A stretch of DNA of 64,000 bases. Origin: Sorghum bicolor (Eukaryota > Streptophyta > Magnoliopsida > Poales > Poaceae). Made by a program: the position numbers and the translations under genes. Positions within the stretch are counted from its first letter, which is position 1. Each line of letters begins with the position of its first letter. The stretch spans positions 5,953,306-6,017,305 of the forward strand of contig NC_012876.2 in the NCBI RefSeq assembly GCF_000003195.3, read 5' to 3'. Shown one piece after another: positions 43,291 through 55,465 of this stretch. Below the pieces are notes generated by a model that saw nothing but the letters and a program-made list of their open reading frames with translations, ran no database searches and had not been told where the DNA came from.

Positions 43291-43974
43291 TCGCTTATTG
43301 CTCCTGCACTTGTTTGTCAATTTTTCTTAAATTTAACTAGGTTTGTAGAAAATAATAGCATTTATATTTCTAAAGAAGTTCATTATGAAAATAGATCTAA
43401 CGATTTATCTATTGATACTAGTTATGCATCATCAAAGTTGAAAAATATATGATCTCTCAAAAAGGCGAAAATGATACTTCTTCTGGGGCTTAGGGAATAT
43501 AAAGATACATCAGGACGTTCGCTTAATAATCGAATCAAAAGCACCATTTACTAAGAACTTTGTCTAAGGCCTCATTGTATTCCCGCCCATTCACTATCTT
43601 TCAAGAAAGAATACGATTCTCGCTTTATGAGGAGCCAAACAGTTTTAAGTTTGATGAAATCTATAAAAAAGTAATATTTATAATATCAATTAAGCATCAT
43701 TAAAATAATCACATAATGTATTGTAATATATAATTGGTGTCATAAATGTTAATAATATTTTATAAAAACTTAGTTAAATTTAAGCAAGTTTAACTTATTC
43801 TACATCTAGGTTCATATTTTTTTTTGGGACGGAGATATAGTATCGTTAAGGGGAGAAAAAAATATGTTCATATAAAACCTTACGCATGACGCAAACATCC
43901 AAAAAGAAGCATGTATGAAGTCAAATCTGGGACAGTCTGTCTTCGTCTGAAAGAGACGGATGGCAGCAATCTAA

Positions 43975-44217
43975 GGCCTTGTTTAGTTCCCAAAAGTGAA
44001 ATGTTTTTGATACTGTAGCATTTTCGTTTGTTTGTGACAAATATTATCTAATCATGGACTAACTAGAATTAAAAAATATGTCTCGTGATTTACAGCTAAA
44101 CTGTGTAATTAGTTTTTGTTTTCATCTATATTTAATGTTTCATGCATGTGCCATAAAATTCGATGTGACGAGGAATCTTGAAAACTTTTTAGTTTTCAGT
44201 GTGAACTAAACAAGGCC
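43975..44217. mobile_element. Tourist-like MITE, TAA duplication
   Basis: GGCCTTGTTTAGTTCCC to GTGAACTAAACAAGGCC, TAA on both sides (43972-43974, 44218-44220). Confidence 0.88.
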
Positions 44218-44492
44218 TAAAAAATGGATACATGTGCTCAGGCGACCCACGAGTTTGGTACGCGCATTTTTATCTAATCTGATTCAACGCTTCCGGTGCG
44301 TGTAGTTTGTTTTATCCCCAGTGCTCAACACTTCCACCAACCTTCTACATGCCTCGTTGGCCACCTATTGCTGCTTAAGCCTGCAATTTACAAAGTAGGA
44401 TTTATTAATTGGCAGCATGTGCAGGAGAGACAGATATCATATATAGGCACTGACAGCACACTGTAGCCTGCGAAGGTCAGCTCCGACTCTAA

Positions 44493-44756
44493 GAGCAGGT
44501 ACAATAATAGACTTATAGCAAAGCATGCTGATGTGGAGGAGAGAAGAAAAGAGAGAGATGATAGCTTGACTTTATGTAAGTACCAAGCTGGACATGGATA
44601 CATATGTAGTAGTGGGTCCAAATAGCAAGTGTTGTGAAAAAGAATTGGAAAGATAAGATATTTTAGAGATAAGTATGAGACAACTTATTGTATAACTTGA
44701 CTCTAATCACTTGGCTTATAGCCAAGCACTTGGCTCTATTATTGATGACCTTGCTC
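44493..44756. mobile_element. MITE with GAGCAGGTACAATAATAG termini, TAA duplication
   Basis: Left GAGCAGGTACAATAATAG and right CTATTATTGATGACCTTGCTC are imperfect inverted copies, with TAA at 44490-44492 and 44757-44759. Non-coding. Confidence 0.8.
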
Positions 44757-44759
44757 TAA

Positions 44760-45240
44760 AAACACAACTCCAGATCTTCAACTTCACTATGGAACAACTT
44801 TTACGGCAGATTCAGGATCCCAGTATGGAGAGAGTTGGAGCTAGGGAGTTCAAGATCTAGGAATTGTATGTTTTGGTGAAAATTACCACGTTTGTCCTTA
44901 GGAGGTACGTTGAACGTGAGAGATGTTTGATATATGTACCGTATGTTATCTATTAATATTGGTTGAATTTATCTTTATAATTAATTATTATTTTTATTTA
45001 CAATGTAACAAAAAGTTATATGGACAATACACAACAGCATATGGTAGAGATATTGTCATGGACAATGATAATTATCTATTTCATGTGTTAGCGTTGGATG
45101 CTTCTGTACATTTATGCTTCTCCTCTTTGCTGCTGGCTTTGGTCTTCAGGTAACCTTAGCAAACATCAATTCTTCTTCTGGCTCTTGCTCAAAGCTAGAT
45201 AGACTAAACACAAGGAACATGTTTACAAGAAAAAAAAGAA
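44760..45240. other. Intergenic DNA without recognised genes
   Basis: One short ORF (44923-45153 +) is hydrophobic by AT-rich composition and has no recognised family. Confidence 0.4.
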
Positions 45241-45258
45241 AGCTCTCGATGATTACAT

Positions 45259-45340
45259 TGTGCCATTTGCAGCTTGGGCATTGAAGAAACAAGTTTCCAT
45301 CTATTGTTTGAATGCCCCTTCAGAGCAATTCTTGTTGGAT
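45259..45340 (+). pseudogene. LINE zf-RVT fragment
   Basis: Plus-strand frame reads CAICSLGIEETSFHLLFECP, the zinc-finger motif of plant LINE polyproteins, then degrades. The flank to 45860 has no other feature. Confidence 0.55.
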
Positions 45341-45860
45341 CAAGTGGATCAAGTGGTGCAATAGATGAAGGTCATGAGGCTAGTGGTGGTGATGACAAGG
45401 GAGGAGAGAATTGATGCATTATATTGTTGCTTCATGTTGGTGGTCTCAATGTTGTCATGAACTATGTAATATAGTGAACAATATCGTTCAAATTTTGAGT
45501 TAACTTATTTGAAAATTAGTCATTTGTACAAAGTCATAACATTGGTTCATTTACGTTCTATTAAATTCGTAGTAATGGAAGAAAAAAAATACAGAACTAG
45601 CTAGAGGCGCTAATTTATGAGGCTCCTACTGAACTTGAGCCTAGAAGATAGGAGCCTAGGGAAGCCTCCAAATCAAAACCAGCGGCTCCTGGGCTTATGA
45701 TAGACATAATCTATAATGTAGGTTAAGCCAATGGATCAAAAACCAATCTATTATCTTCTTTTCTTTTACATTTCCCTTTTACTCTTTTTGCCATAATCTG
45801 TTACAAGCTCCCTATCTATTAGACAAAACTAGTAAATAGTAAAAGGGAGCATCATATCTC

Positions 45861-46239
45861 TTTTTTTTAAGGTCACCAGGGGGGGAGGCCCATTGGAATA
45901 GTTTACATTTGACATTGAGGAATACTACAAAAAGTAGGAAAGAAAAATTGCCAAGCCACGCATTTGGTATTCTGGCAAGCTCTCATGAACCTCATCTATG
46001 TCTGTCTAGCCATCTCGAAAAGTTGGCACCATTGATCCGCAACTCCTTTTTTCCGTCTCGGCATTCTAGCCCGCCACAGCAGCATAGCCGTGTTTCTGCA
46101 CCCGACGAACACCTATGCCAGTGTTTTGAGCTCGTTCTGAAAGACTGCGGCGTTCCTGGCCTTCCATAGCTGCCAGCAGGCTAAGGCAACAAAGGTTGAG
46201 AACTCCTGAGTAGGGATTGTGCTTGTGGGAGTTAAGTTG
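45861..46239 (-). pseudogene. 3' end of a LINE
   Basis: Minus-strand translation gives EFSTFVALACWQLWKARNAA then VFQNELKTLA, the zf-RVT end of grass LINEs, followed by stops and a short A tail (AAAAAAAAG) near 45861. It stops exactly at the copia LTR. Confidence 0.6.
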
Positions 46240-46687
46240 TGTTAGAATTGACGTATAGAAATATGAAGTAAACGAAATCAATCACAGCGGAGACACACGA
46301 TTTATATGGAAAACCCCTCCAATGCGAAGGGGAAAAACCACGGGCGCCAGCTAGCAACTCTTCTCACTATTTTCAAGTGTCGGGTTACAAGTTACAACAC
46401 CGTGCGGTGGCTTACAAGAGAATGAAATATATTGTCATCTTGGTGGAACTCTATTCTGAGCAAATGACTATTCATAGCCTATGCATGCCATCCAACAATA
46501 TTACTCCATGGCTGTGCGCAAGGAGTGTGACGAAGATCACACATCTCTCTTGAAGACCATGACCTTGCGAATGTCATGCAACCACATTTCTTTTGCCAAC
46601 CATAGCCATACAATGTGCATGCAGTTCATTTATGCACATATGCTATTCATAGAGAAAGCATCACGTTGAATTTGGAACACTTCAACA
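46240..46687 (-). repeat. 3' LTR of the copia element
   Basis: TGTTAGAATTGACG to CACTTCAACA, 448 bp. The ORF at 46481-46669 is an LTR shadow, repeated at 55259-55447. Confidence 0.88.
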
Positions 46688-46786
46688 AACTCCACCTTGA
46701 GACAAATTCATCTTGTATCATAAATCAATACCTTCATCTTAAACATAACAGAGAAAAATATTGCTGGCGCCAAATAGCCTCTTAGG

Positions 46787-47255
46787 CTAATCCACTAAAC
46801 CAACTAAGCTTGAGCACAACTCAAACTTAGCAACAGGGACAGGTTTAGTCATCATATCAGCAGGATTATCATGAGTACTGATCTTGCATACCTTCAGCTT
46901 ACCTTCTTCAATCACATCACGCACAAAATGATACTTGATATCTATGTGCTTAGTTCTCTCATGGAACATCTGATCTTTAGTGAGGTAAATTGCACTTTGA
47001 CTATCACAATGCAAACTTATGCAAGATTCAACTCCACACAGCTCAACGTACAAACCTTTTAGCCAAATTAATTCTTTGCACGCTTCACAAATAGCCATAT
47101 ATTCTGCTTCAGTAGTAGACAAAGCAACAACAGACTGTAAAGTAGCCCTCCAACTCACAGCACAACTGCCAACAGTAAACACATAACCTGTAAGTGATCT
47201 TCGCCTGTCCAGATCAGCAGCATAATCTGAATCCACATAACCAATGAGACCCTTA
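46787..47255 (-). pseudogene. copia RNase H domain (C-terminal part)
   Basis: Reads [60 protein letters not shown] and [13 protein letters not shown], the conserved copia RNase H. It continues the polyprotein from 49465 across the insertion at 47256-49459, which separates KFGRTDK from [11 protein letters not shown]. The stop is near 46787. Confidence 0.88.
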
Positions 47256-49459
47256 TGAAGGGTCGAGATGGCGGACTAGAGGGGGGGTGAATAGTCCTTT
47301 CTAAAAATTATTACGCCGGCTAACCGAAACAAATGCGGAATAAAACTATCGGTCTAGCCAAGACTACACCCCTCTATCTAAGTTCTCTAGCACCTTGTAA
47401 AAGATCTTAAACAAGCAAACAAGGTGCTACCTTAGCAAGAGCTCACCTAACCAAATCTAGAAGCAAGGTTACACAAACCTATGCAACTAGTACTTTGCAA
47501 ACCGGGGGAGCTCCTACACAAACTAGTGAGGCAAAGCGCACAAAGCCTAAGCTCACTAGCAAGCTCAATAACAAGGCAACGAATGCCAAATTAGAGAGCG
47601 CAACTTACTTAGCTACACAAACTAAGCAAAGTGACTAACAAGGTTACACAAACCAAATTAGTCACGCAAGGGGAACTACTTCTAGCTACACAAGCAAGAA
47701 GGTAACTAGCAAGCTACACAAGCTTAACTAATTACAAAAGCAACTACACAAGCACAAGTATATAAAGAAAGTAAATACAAGCTCGTGTATAGCGAATGCA
47801 AACCACCGAGAAGAGTAGATAATGTTGACACGGTGATTTTTACCGAGGTTCACTTGGTTGCCACCAAGCTACGTCCTCGTTGTGGCGATACACCCACTTG
47901 ATGGATCACGAGCTAATTGGCATTCCAAAGCCAAACCCTCAGCGGGTGCCGCACATCCACTCTCAAGATGGGGATCCTCCAAGCCACAAGCAATCCACTA
48001 GAGTTGCTCTTCGCGATCCCCGCGGGGTGAGCACCGTACCCCTCACAATCTCTTCTCCGGAGCACCGCACAATCTCCTTGCGTGCTTCGACGGAGTCACA
48101 AGCCACCAAGCCGTCTAGGAGGTGGCAACCTCCAAGAGTAACAAGCACCACTGGCTTGCAACACGAACACCTAGTGCCACTCGATGCAATCTCTCAATGC
48201 AACGCACTAGAATCGCTCACTCACACAATCGGATGATCACTATCAAGCATATGTGAGTTAGAGGCTTTACTAGCACTCCCCAAGCATGGACACTAAGTCC
48301 CAAGGGTGCTCAGCACTGGTCAAGGCCGGCCACAACTTCTATTTATAGCCCCAAGGGCTAAACTAGCTGTTACCCCTTCACTGGGCAAAACACGTGGGCA
48401 CCGGACGCTCACAGGGAGCCACCGGACGCTCAACACCCAGCGTCCGGTGCTCAGCTGACCGCCACGTGTCACTAGCCGTTTGAAGTCGACCGTTGCCGCC
48501 AACGGCTACTTTGCGCTCGCGCCTGACACAGCACCACCAGACGCTCAACTAGTCCACACAGGACGTGTCCGGTGCACACCGGACCCGTGCGTAGAGAGCT
48601 CCGCAAACTCGCACGGTCACCGGACGCAAGCCACCGGACGCACCCTGAGCGTCCGGTGCTCACCGGACTCATGCGCAGAGAGGGTCGCCAAACAGCTCAC
48701 ACACCGGACGCTGAGCACCGGACTCTCTTCGGTGCGTCCAGTGCACACCTGCACCACAGACACCACACCGGACGCTCTGGACCAGCGTCCGGTGCCTCTG
48801 CACTCAGCGTCCGGTGAGTGTTTCGCGACTTCTCCAAATTTCCCACTGGCGCAATAGAAAATATACACTTAATTTTCTCAAAAGCGCCGAATTGGAACAC
48901 TACCTCCTTTGTAAAGTGTGCCAACACCAACAAGTGTACACCACCATGTGCAAGTGTGTTAGCATTTTCACAAATATTTTCCCAAAGGAGTTAGCCTCTC
49001 AAACTTGCCACGCCACTCGATCCTAACACGTATGCAAAGTTAGATCGCTCAAGTGGCACTAGATGACCGATATGCAAACAAGTTTGCCCCTTTTGATAGT
49101 ACGGCCATCTATCCTAAATCCGGTCATAAACTTCTCTACACACCTATGACCGGTGAAACGGAAATGCCCTAGGTTATACCTTTGCCTTGCGCATTCCATT
49201 CCATCTCCTCCAATGTTGATGCAACACATGCACCAACCAATCACCAAATGATATGATCCACTTCATATCATCACGTGACCGTATTGGTTCATCGATCTTC
49301 TCCACCTTGGTCGCATGACTCCATGTCATGTCTCATATGCAATGAGCTCCTCCATCATCACATCATCACCTGTGGACTAATCTCCTGTGTATCTCACATA
49401 AACACTATTAGTCCACCTAAGTTGTCACTCAATTACCAAAACCAAACAAGGACCTTTCA
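47256..49459 (-). mobile_element. Solo-LTR-like insertion 1 (TGAAAGGTCC...CCTTCA)
   Basis: A 2204-bp insertion in the copia RT/RNase H region. It is flanked by an exact CCTTA duplication (47251-47255, 49460-49464). On the minus strand it begins TGAAAGGTCCTTGTTTGG and ends CGACCCTTCA, TG...CA ends as in LTRs. It has no internal coding domain, so it is probably a solo LTR of a long-LTR element; superfamily not determined. Its ORFs (47880-48236, 48480-48857 and others) are shadows. Confidence 0.8.
48395..48815. repeat. CACCGGACGCT/AGCGTCCGGTG motif array in solo LTR 1
   Basis: More than a dozen copies of CACCGGACGC and its complement at irregular spacing in both orientations. The same array is in the second insertion (53190-53570). 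Confidence 0.8.
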
Positions 49460-49464
49460 CCTTA

Positions 49465-50567
49465 TCAGTTCTTCCAAACTTCAAACTGGAATCTGCTGTG
49501 CCTCTGAGGTACCTGAAAATCCACTGAACTGCCCTCCAATGTTCTTTACCAGGATTAGACATATATCTGCTAACAAGACTCATAGCATATGATAAATCTG
49601 GACGAGAGCAAACCATGGCATACATCAAAGACCCAACAGCACTAGAATAAGGAACCCTTGACATGTAATCAGTCTCCGCATCTGTACTAGGACACTGAGC
49701 AGCTGACAACTTAAAGTGAGGTGCAATAGGGGTACTAACAGCCTTAGCATTCTGCATGTTGAAACGCTAAAGAACTTTCTTGATATAATTTTGTTGACTT
49801 AGAAATAGCAAACCAGATTTTCTGTCTCTACTAATTTCCATACCAAGAATTTTCTTAGCACTACCAAGATCTTTCATATCAAACGCACTACTCAATAACT
49901 TCTTTAACTTAGTGATTTCAATCTTACTCTTGGCAGCAATCAACATATCATCAACATATAACAACAAATATATAGGTGATCCATTAACATGCTTGATGTA
50001 TACACAGCTATCATATTTAGATCTTTTAAAACTGTGTGACAACATAAATGAATCAAACCTCTTGTTCCACTGACGAGGGGACTGTTTCAAACCATACAAG
50101 GATCGCTTCAACTTGCATACATATTTCTCCTTGCCAGGCATTATGAACTCTTCCGGTTGGTCCATGTATATGTCCTCCTCAAGCTCTCCATGCAAAAACG
50201 CAGTCTTCACATCTAACTGCTCAAGCTCAAGATCATGTGAAGCAACAATACTTAGGAAAGTACGAATTGAACTATGTTTTACCACTAGAGAGAATACATC
50301 ATTATAGTCAACACCCAGAATTTGACTATATCCTTTGGCTACTAACCTTGCCTTGTACTTTGGAGGCTCACTTGGAGATAAACCCTCCTTTCTCTTGAAG
50401 ATCCATTTGCAGTTGATGGTCTTCTTTTTCTTAGGCAAAGGTACTACCTCCCATGTACTATTCTTCTCAAGAGACTGCATCTCCTCATGCATAGCAGAAA
50501 TCCAATTCTCACTATCACCACAACAAACAGCCTCTTTGTAGGTTGCTGGCTCATGAACATTCTCCAC
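49465..50567 (-). pseudogene. copia reverse transcriptase
   Basis: Conserved copia RT blocks: NCKWIFKRKEG, YKARLVAKGYSQILGVDYND, LDVKTAFLHGELEEDIYMDQ, CKLKRSLYGLKQSPRQW and the catalytic YVDDM box (LLLYVDDMLIAAK). After KKVL a stop (about 49764) breaks the frame. It resumes with FNMQNAKAVSTPIAPHFKLS and SRPDLSYAMSLVSRYMSNPG to the insertion at 49459. Another stop precedes MENVHEPATY (50567). Confidence 0.9.
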
Positions 50568-52566
50568 TTATTCAGCACAACTCAAAGCATAGTAAGACAA
50601 ATTACATTCTTCAATGAGACATTTGGGAGGTACAACTGTCCTTTTTGACTTGCGTTGAGCAACAGGTAAATCCTCCTCTTGCTGCAAAATAGGAGGAGTT
50701 TGCTGAACATCATCATGAGCATCATCATCAGCAACATCATTAGCATGGTCATCATGCTCATCAATAGGCTCCACCTGCACACCTGTATCATCATCAACAT
50801 GCTCCACCTGCATGTGTATATCATCATCAACATGCTCCACCTGCATGCGCATACACTGCAGCTCTGTTTCTAGAACATGATCTGAGGGCAAACTGTCAGT
50901 AAACATCACATATTCGTTGAAAACAACACTTCTGCTCATATAAGTCTTTCCTGTATCAGGATTCCATAGTTTATAACCCTTGACTCCCGAGCTATAACCA
51001 AGAAAAAGACACTTAATAGCTCTAGGCTCTAATTTTCCATTATCAACATGAGCATAAGTAGTGCATCCAAAAACTTTCAACTGTGAATAATCTGCAGGTG
51101 TACCAGACCATACCTCAATTGGAGTTTTCTTATTAAGTGGAATAGAAGGCGACCTGTTTATCAAGTAACAGGCAGTATTTGCAGCTTCAACCTAAAACTA
51201 CTTGCTCATCCTGGCATTAGACAGCATGCAACGGGCCTTAGATATGATGGTTCTGTTCATACGTTCAGCCACACCATTCTGTTGTGGAGTATGGGGTATG
51301 GTGTGATGCCGAACAATACCTTCCTGTCTGCAATAATCATTAAAGGCATGCGAACAAAATTCTCCACCATTATCAGTACGAAGCAATTTTACCTTCCTTT
51401 CAGTTTGCCTTTCTATCATTACTTTCCAGTTCTTAAAAGCATCAAAAGTATCATCTTTATGTTTCAGAAAATAAGGCCAAACCCTTCTAGAGTAATCATC
51501 AATAATTGTAAGCATGTAACGAGCACCACCATGTGAGGGCTTCTTAGAAGGACCCCACAAATCAGTATGAACATAATCAAGAGTACCTTTTGTGGTGTGA
51601 ATCGAAGTGTTAAAGTGTACCCTTTTATGCTTTCCGAAAATACAATGCTCACAAAACTTCATGTTACTCGGAGTGCAGCCCTTCAACAAGTTTCTCTTCA
51701 CCAATTCTGCCATACCAAGTTTACTCATATGTCCCAAACGCATATGCCAAAGGTTAGTCTTACTAGGTTCATCATTAGTAACAGCGGAAGCAATAGAATC
51801 AGAACCAGGTAAAGTACACCCTCTAAGGACATATAAATGTGCAGAATTCAGATCACCTTTTAGGCAAACAAGAGAACCTTTAGATACCTTTAGAACGCCA
51901 TTTGAACCGGAATATTTGTAACCTTCTGCATCTAGCGTGCTCAATGAGATAAGATTTCTAGACATCCCTGGAATATACCTGACATTCTTCAGTGTGCGTG
52001 TCATGCCATCATCAGTCTTGATCTGAACTGATCCTATTCCCACGATCTCACATGGGTTATCATCTCCCATCCGCACAACATTCTCTTTCTGCACGGGCTC
52101 ATATGAACTAAACCAATTTCTGTTAGTGCAAATATGAAATGAACATACGGAATCAAGAATCCATTCATCATGACTTGCAACACAACCAGCAAATACTACC
52201 AGACAATCTCCAGAATCATCATCAGAAGCAGCAGCAGCAGCAACAGAGACCTTACTAGCCGACTTGTTGTTTTTCTTCTCCTTATTCTTTAGTTTTCTGC
52301 AGTCCTCAACATTATGTTTTTTCAACTTGGAGTAAACACAGAATTTTTTATTACCAGGCGGCTTGGATTTTGAACGGCCTCTTCCATCGTAGCTCTTGTC
52401 ACGACTGTCATTGGAGTATCTATGCTCAGATCTGCCTCTCACATGCAAAGCTTCGCCCTTGGAGGACGACGACCCGTCATACTGCACCATGCCTTTCATC
52501 TTCTCCCTAGACTAGAGAGCCTCATAAACTTCCTTTAGGGTTAGTTCATCACGGCTTAAAAGTATG
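50568..52566 (-). pseudogene. copia end of gag, protease and integrase
   Basis: From 52566 down: end of gag (SRDELTLKEVYEAL, then a stop), zinc-knuckle-like region with its first Cys pair altered (CVYSKLKKHNVEDCRKL), protease region DEWILDSVCSFHICTNRNWF (the usual D-S-G or D-S-A site reads DSV), GAG-pre-integrase LWHMRLGHMSKLGMAELV, then the integrase core with HTDLWGPS, IIDDYSRRVW, LLRTDNGGEFCSHAFNDYC and HTPQQNGVAERMNRTI. Stops occur near 52517 and 51195. The C-terminal half (50568-51164) has KVFGCTTYAHV and CLFLGYSSGVKGYKLW. The substituted protease motif and stops make it inactive. Confidence 0.88.
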
Positions 52567-54490
52567 TTAAAGCCCTAGTTTGGTTTTGGATAATTGATGA
52601 AACCCTAGTACTAACCTCTATACTAAGTGTGTGTAGACTTAATGAGGTTGGTACATGCCAAGTGATGGAGCAAGTGATGATCATGGTGATGATGGTGATG
52701 ACCACAAGGTGATCAAGTGCTTGACTTGAAAAGAAGAAAGAGAAAAACAAAACCCTATGGAGATCAAGGCAAAGGTATTACTTAGGGTTTTGGTTTTGGT
52801 GATAAAGACACCATAGAGGGTGTGATCACATTTAGGATAGATAGCCGTACTATAAAGAGGGGAATTCTTTGGCTAAGCGGTTATCAAGTGCCACTAGGTG
52901 TCATTGTTCATGTGCATGCATTTAGAACCTAGTGAGCTAACTTAACTCCTTCGAAGAAAATGATTGTGAAAATGCTAACACACGTGCACTTGTTGGTTCA
53001 CACGTTGTGGTATTGGCACACTTTGAGAAGGAGGTGGAGTTTGAAAGGTAGAGAGAGGATGGGTTCCTCTCTCCCTCCCCCCGAGCTTGCGAGGCGGGAT
53101 TCGGCGCTTTTCGAGAAAATAAAGTGCATTTTTTCTATTGCGCCGGTGGGAAATTGGAGAAGTCGCGGGAGTGTTTCTCGCTGAGGAACACTCACCGGAT
53201 GCTGGCTCAGAGGCACCGGACGCTGTGTCTGAGCGTCTGGTGTGCAGGCTGTCTGGCTCAGCTAGGGTTAGGCACCGGACGCCAGGCACCGGACGCAAGC
53301 TGGAGCGTCCGGTGGTCTGAGTCCGGTGTCCACGCGTTTTGCAAACCTCTCTGGGTGTGAGTCCGGTGAGCACCGGACGCTCAGGGTGTGTTCGGTGGCT
53401 AGCGTCCGGTGACCCTGCAAGTTTGCGGAGCTCTCTGCGCATGAGTCCGGTGTGCACCGGACGCGTGCTCTGCAGTTACCGTTAGACTCTGACACGCGGC
53501 TAACGTTTAAGCACCGGACGCTGATGTTGAGCGTCCGGTGCCCCTTTAAGAGCGTCCGATGACCCCGAGTTTTGCCCAATGAAGGAGCCAACGGCTCTAT
53601 TTGTTTGAGGGGCTATTTTTACGTGTTTGGCCGGCTTGGGGCTTACACTCTTGGCATTCTAACATACTTAACATCCTTGTGAGCCTAAGCAAACTCCTCT
53701 CACTCATCTCCTTCATAGATTATACATCTTTGTGAGATTGGGAGTGATTCCAAGTGCATTTGCTTGAGTGATTGCATCTAGTGGCACTTGGGGATCGTTC
53801 TAGCTGCGGTTTTCTTGTTACTCTTGGTAGTTGCCGCCACCTAGATGGCTTGGAGCAGTGGAGGAGCTTTGGCACGAGTTGGTGATTGTTCGTGGCCATC
53901 TCCCGATGATTGTGAGAGGTTTGTGCCTACCTCGGCGGAGAGCCAAATGCAACATTAGTGGATTGCTCGTGTCATTGAGCTACCTCACTTGTGGGTAGGT
54001 TCTTGTGGTGTCCTAGTGAGGACGAGGTTCGTGCTACACCTCTTAGCCACCGAACCACCAAGTGTTGGTCGACACAACGGGGACGTAGCGTGCCGGCAAG
54101 CACGTGAACCTCGGGAGAAAAATCTTGTGTCTCCATTATGTTTGTTGATTAGATTTCTCCCGGTGATTGGACTTCATAATATTGTGATTAGTTCATCCCC
54201 TCTACGCGGCGGTATAAAGTTCAAACCATCTCTTTTACATTCCCGCAAACTAGAGTAGCTTACTTACTTGTATAGAAACTTTAGGTAGCTTTCTAGTGTA
54301 AGTAGTGACATAGCTCTTGTGTGTCTAGTGATTATATCAACTAGAATTATTGGATAGGTGGCTTGCAAACACCCCATTAGAGCTAGAGCAAAAAGCTTCG
54401 CTTTGTTATTTACTAACCTCTTGCTCTAGTGAGTTTGTAGAATTTTTAAATAGGCTATTCACCTCCCTCTAGCCATATTAGGACCTTTCA
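52567..54490 (+). mobile_element. Solo-LTR-like insertion 2, same family as insertion 1
   Basis: A 1924-bp insertion in gag, flanked by an exact GTATG duplication (52562-52566, 54491-54495). It starts TTAAAGCCCTAGTTTGG (mutated from TGAAAGGTCC) and ends TATTAGGACCTTTCA, in the orientation opposite to insertion 1. Shared internal blocks include TTGCCGCCACCTAGATGG and the CCGGACGC array. No coding domain. Confidence 0.8.
53190..53570. repeat. CACCGGACGCT/AGCGTCCGGTG motif array in solo LTR 2
   Basis: About 16 copies, many forming back-to-back inverted pairs with spacers of 10-20 bases. Frames through the array give the misleading ORFs at 52975-53457 and 53268-53591. Confidence 0.8.
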
Positions 54491-54495
54491 GTATG

Positions 54496-54983
54496 GTGTC
54501 ACGGAAATTTGCATACGAATTTGGCAATGAACATAGAAGTAAAAGACCTAAGTCCTCATCATCATACTTCACCTCCATCGACACTAGATCAGCCATGATC
54601 TTCTTGAATTCGGCGATGTGGGTCATCACCGAATCCTCCTCCTTCATCTTTAGAGTGAACAGCTTCATCTTCATCTGCATCTTACTGGTTAAATCCTTGG
54701 ACATACAGATCGATTCCAGTTTCAGCCATAGTTCTGTAGAAGTTTTCTCCTTCAAACACTCCTGCAAAATATCATTATGAAGATATAGCTGGATTAGTGC
54801 GAGCGCCTTCTGATCCTTGTGGGTCTCCTCAGGAGTCCACTCGGCCTTCCTCTTGCCGAAATTATCCAGCGCCTCATCATAGTCATGAGTCTGCGCCAGA
54901 ATCTCCCGCATCTTGACTTGCCATAGCGAGAACCGCGTGTCGTAGTTCAACAGCGGAAGATCGAACTTCATCGACGTCGACAT
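54496..54983 (-). pseudogene. copia gag (N-terminal part)
   Basis: Starts MSTSMKFDLPLLNYDTRF shortly after the primer binding site. SLWQVKMREIL, AEWTPEETHKDQKALALIQL, ELWLKLESICMSKDLTSKMQ and DEDLGLLLLCSLPNSYANFR are the UBN2-type capsid region of copia elements. It is cut after FRDTI by insertion 2 and continues at 52566. Confidence 0.88.
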
Positions 54984-55005
54984 GAACCCTAACAGCAACC
55001 AAAGC

Positions 55006-55017
55006 TCCGATACCACT
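55006..55017 (-). other. Primer binding site of the copia element
   Basis: On the minus strand TGGTATCGGAGC follows the 5' LTR almost directly. It matches the 3' end complement of initiator tRNA-Met (TGGTATCAGAGC) with one mismatch. Confidence 0.8.
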
Positions 55018-55465
55018 TGTTAGAATCGACGTATAGAAATATGAAGTAAACGAAATCAATCACAGCGGAGACACACGATTTACGTGGAAAACCCCTCCAA
55101 TGCGAAGGGAAAAAACCACGGGCGCCAGCTAGCAACTCTTCTCACTATTTTCAAGTGTCGGGTTACAAGTTACAACACCGTGCGGTGGCTTACAAGAGAA
55201 TGAAATATATTGTCATCTTGGTGGAACTCTATTCTGAGCAAATGACTATTCATAGCCTATGCATGCCATCCAACAATATTACTCCATGGCTGTGCGCAAG
55301 GAGTGTGACGAAGATCACGCATCTCTCTTGAAGACCATGACCTTGCGAATGTCATGCAACCACATTTCTTTTGCCAACCATAGCCATACAATGTGCATGC
55401 AATTCATTCATGCACATATGCTATTCATAGAGAAAGCATCACGTTGAATTTGGAACACTTCAACA
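55018..55465 (-). repeat. 5' LTR of the copia element
   Basis: TGTTAGAATCGACG to CACTTCAACA, 448 bp, nearly identical to 46240-46687. Confidence 0.88.

Larger units (their letters stand above)
46240..55465 (-). mobile_element. Ty1/copia LTR retrotransposon, defective, with two nested insertions
   Basis: 448-bp LTRs at 46240-46687 and 55018-55465 begin TGTTAGAAT and end CTTCAACA. By eye they differ at about seven positions (1.6%). Next to the right LTR the minus strand reads TGGTATCGGAGC, a one-mismatch primer binding site for initiator tRNA-Met. Domain order on the minus strand is gag, protease/integrase, reverse transcriptase, RNase H, which is the copia order. Flanking pentamers are AGTTG and AATTG, a target duplication with one mismatch. 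Gag and the RT/RNase H region are each split by a solo-LTR-like insertion. Confidence 0.9.

Noticed and set aside
46481..46669. 62-codon ORF repeated at 55259-55447
   Set aside because: Lies wholly inside the copia LTRs, so the duplication reflects the LTR pair and not a gene.
48480..48857. ORFs in the solo LTRs with recurring RTG/PDA words (also 48617-48868, 52975-53457)
   Set aside because: They come from the CACCGGACGCT motif array read in different frames.
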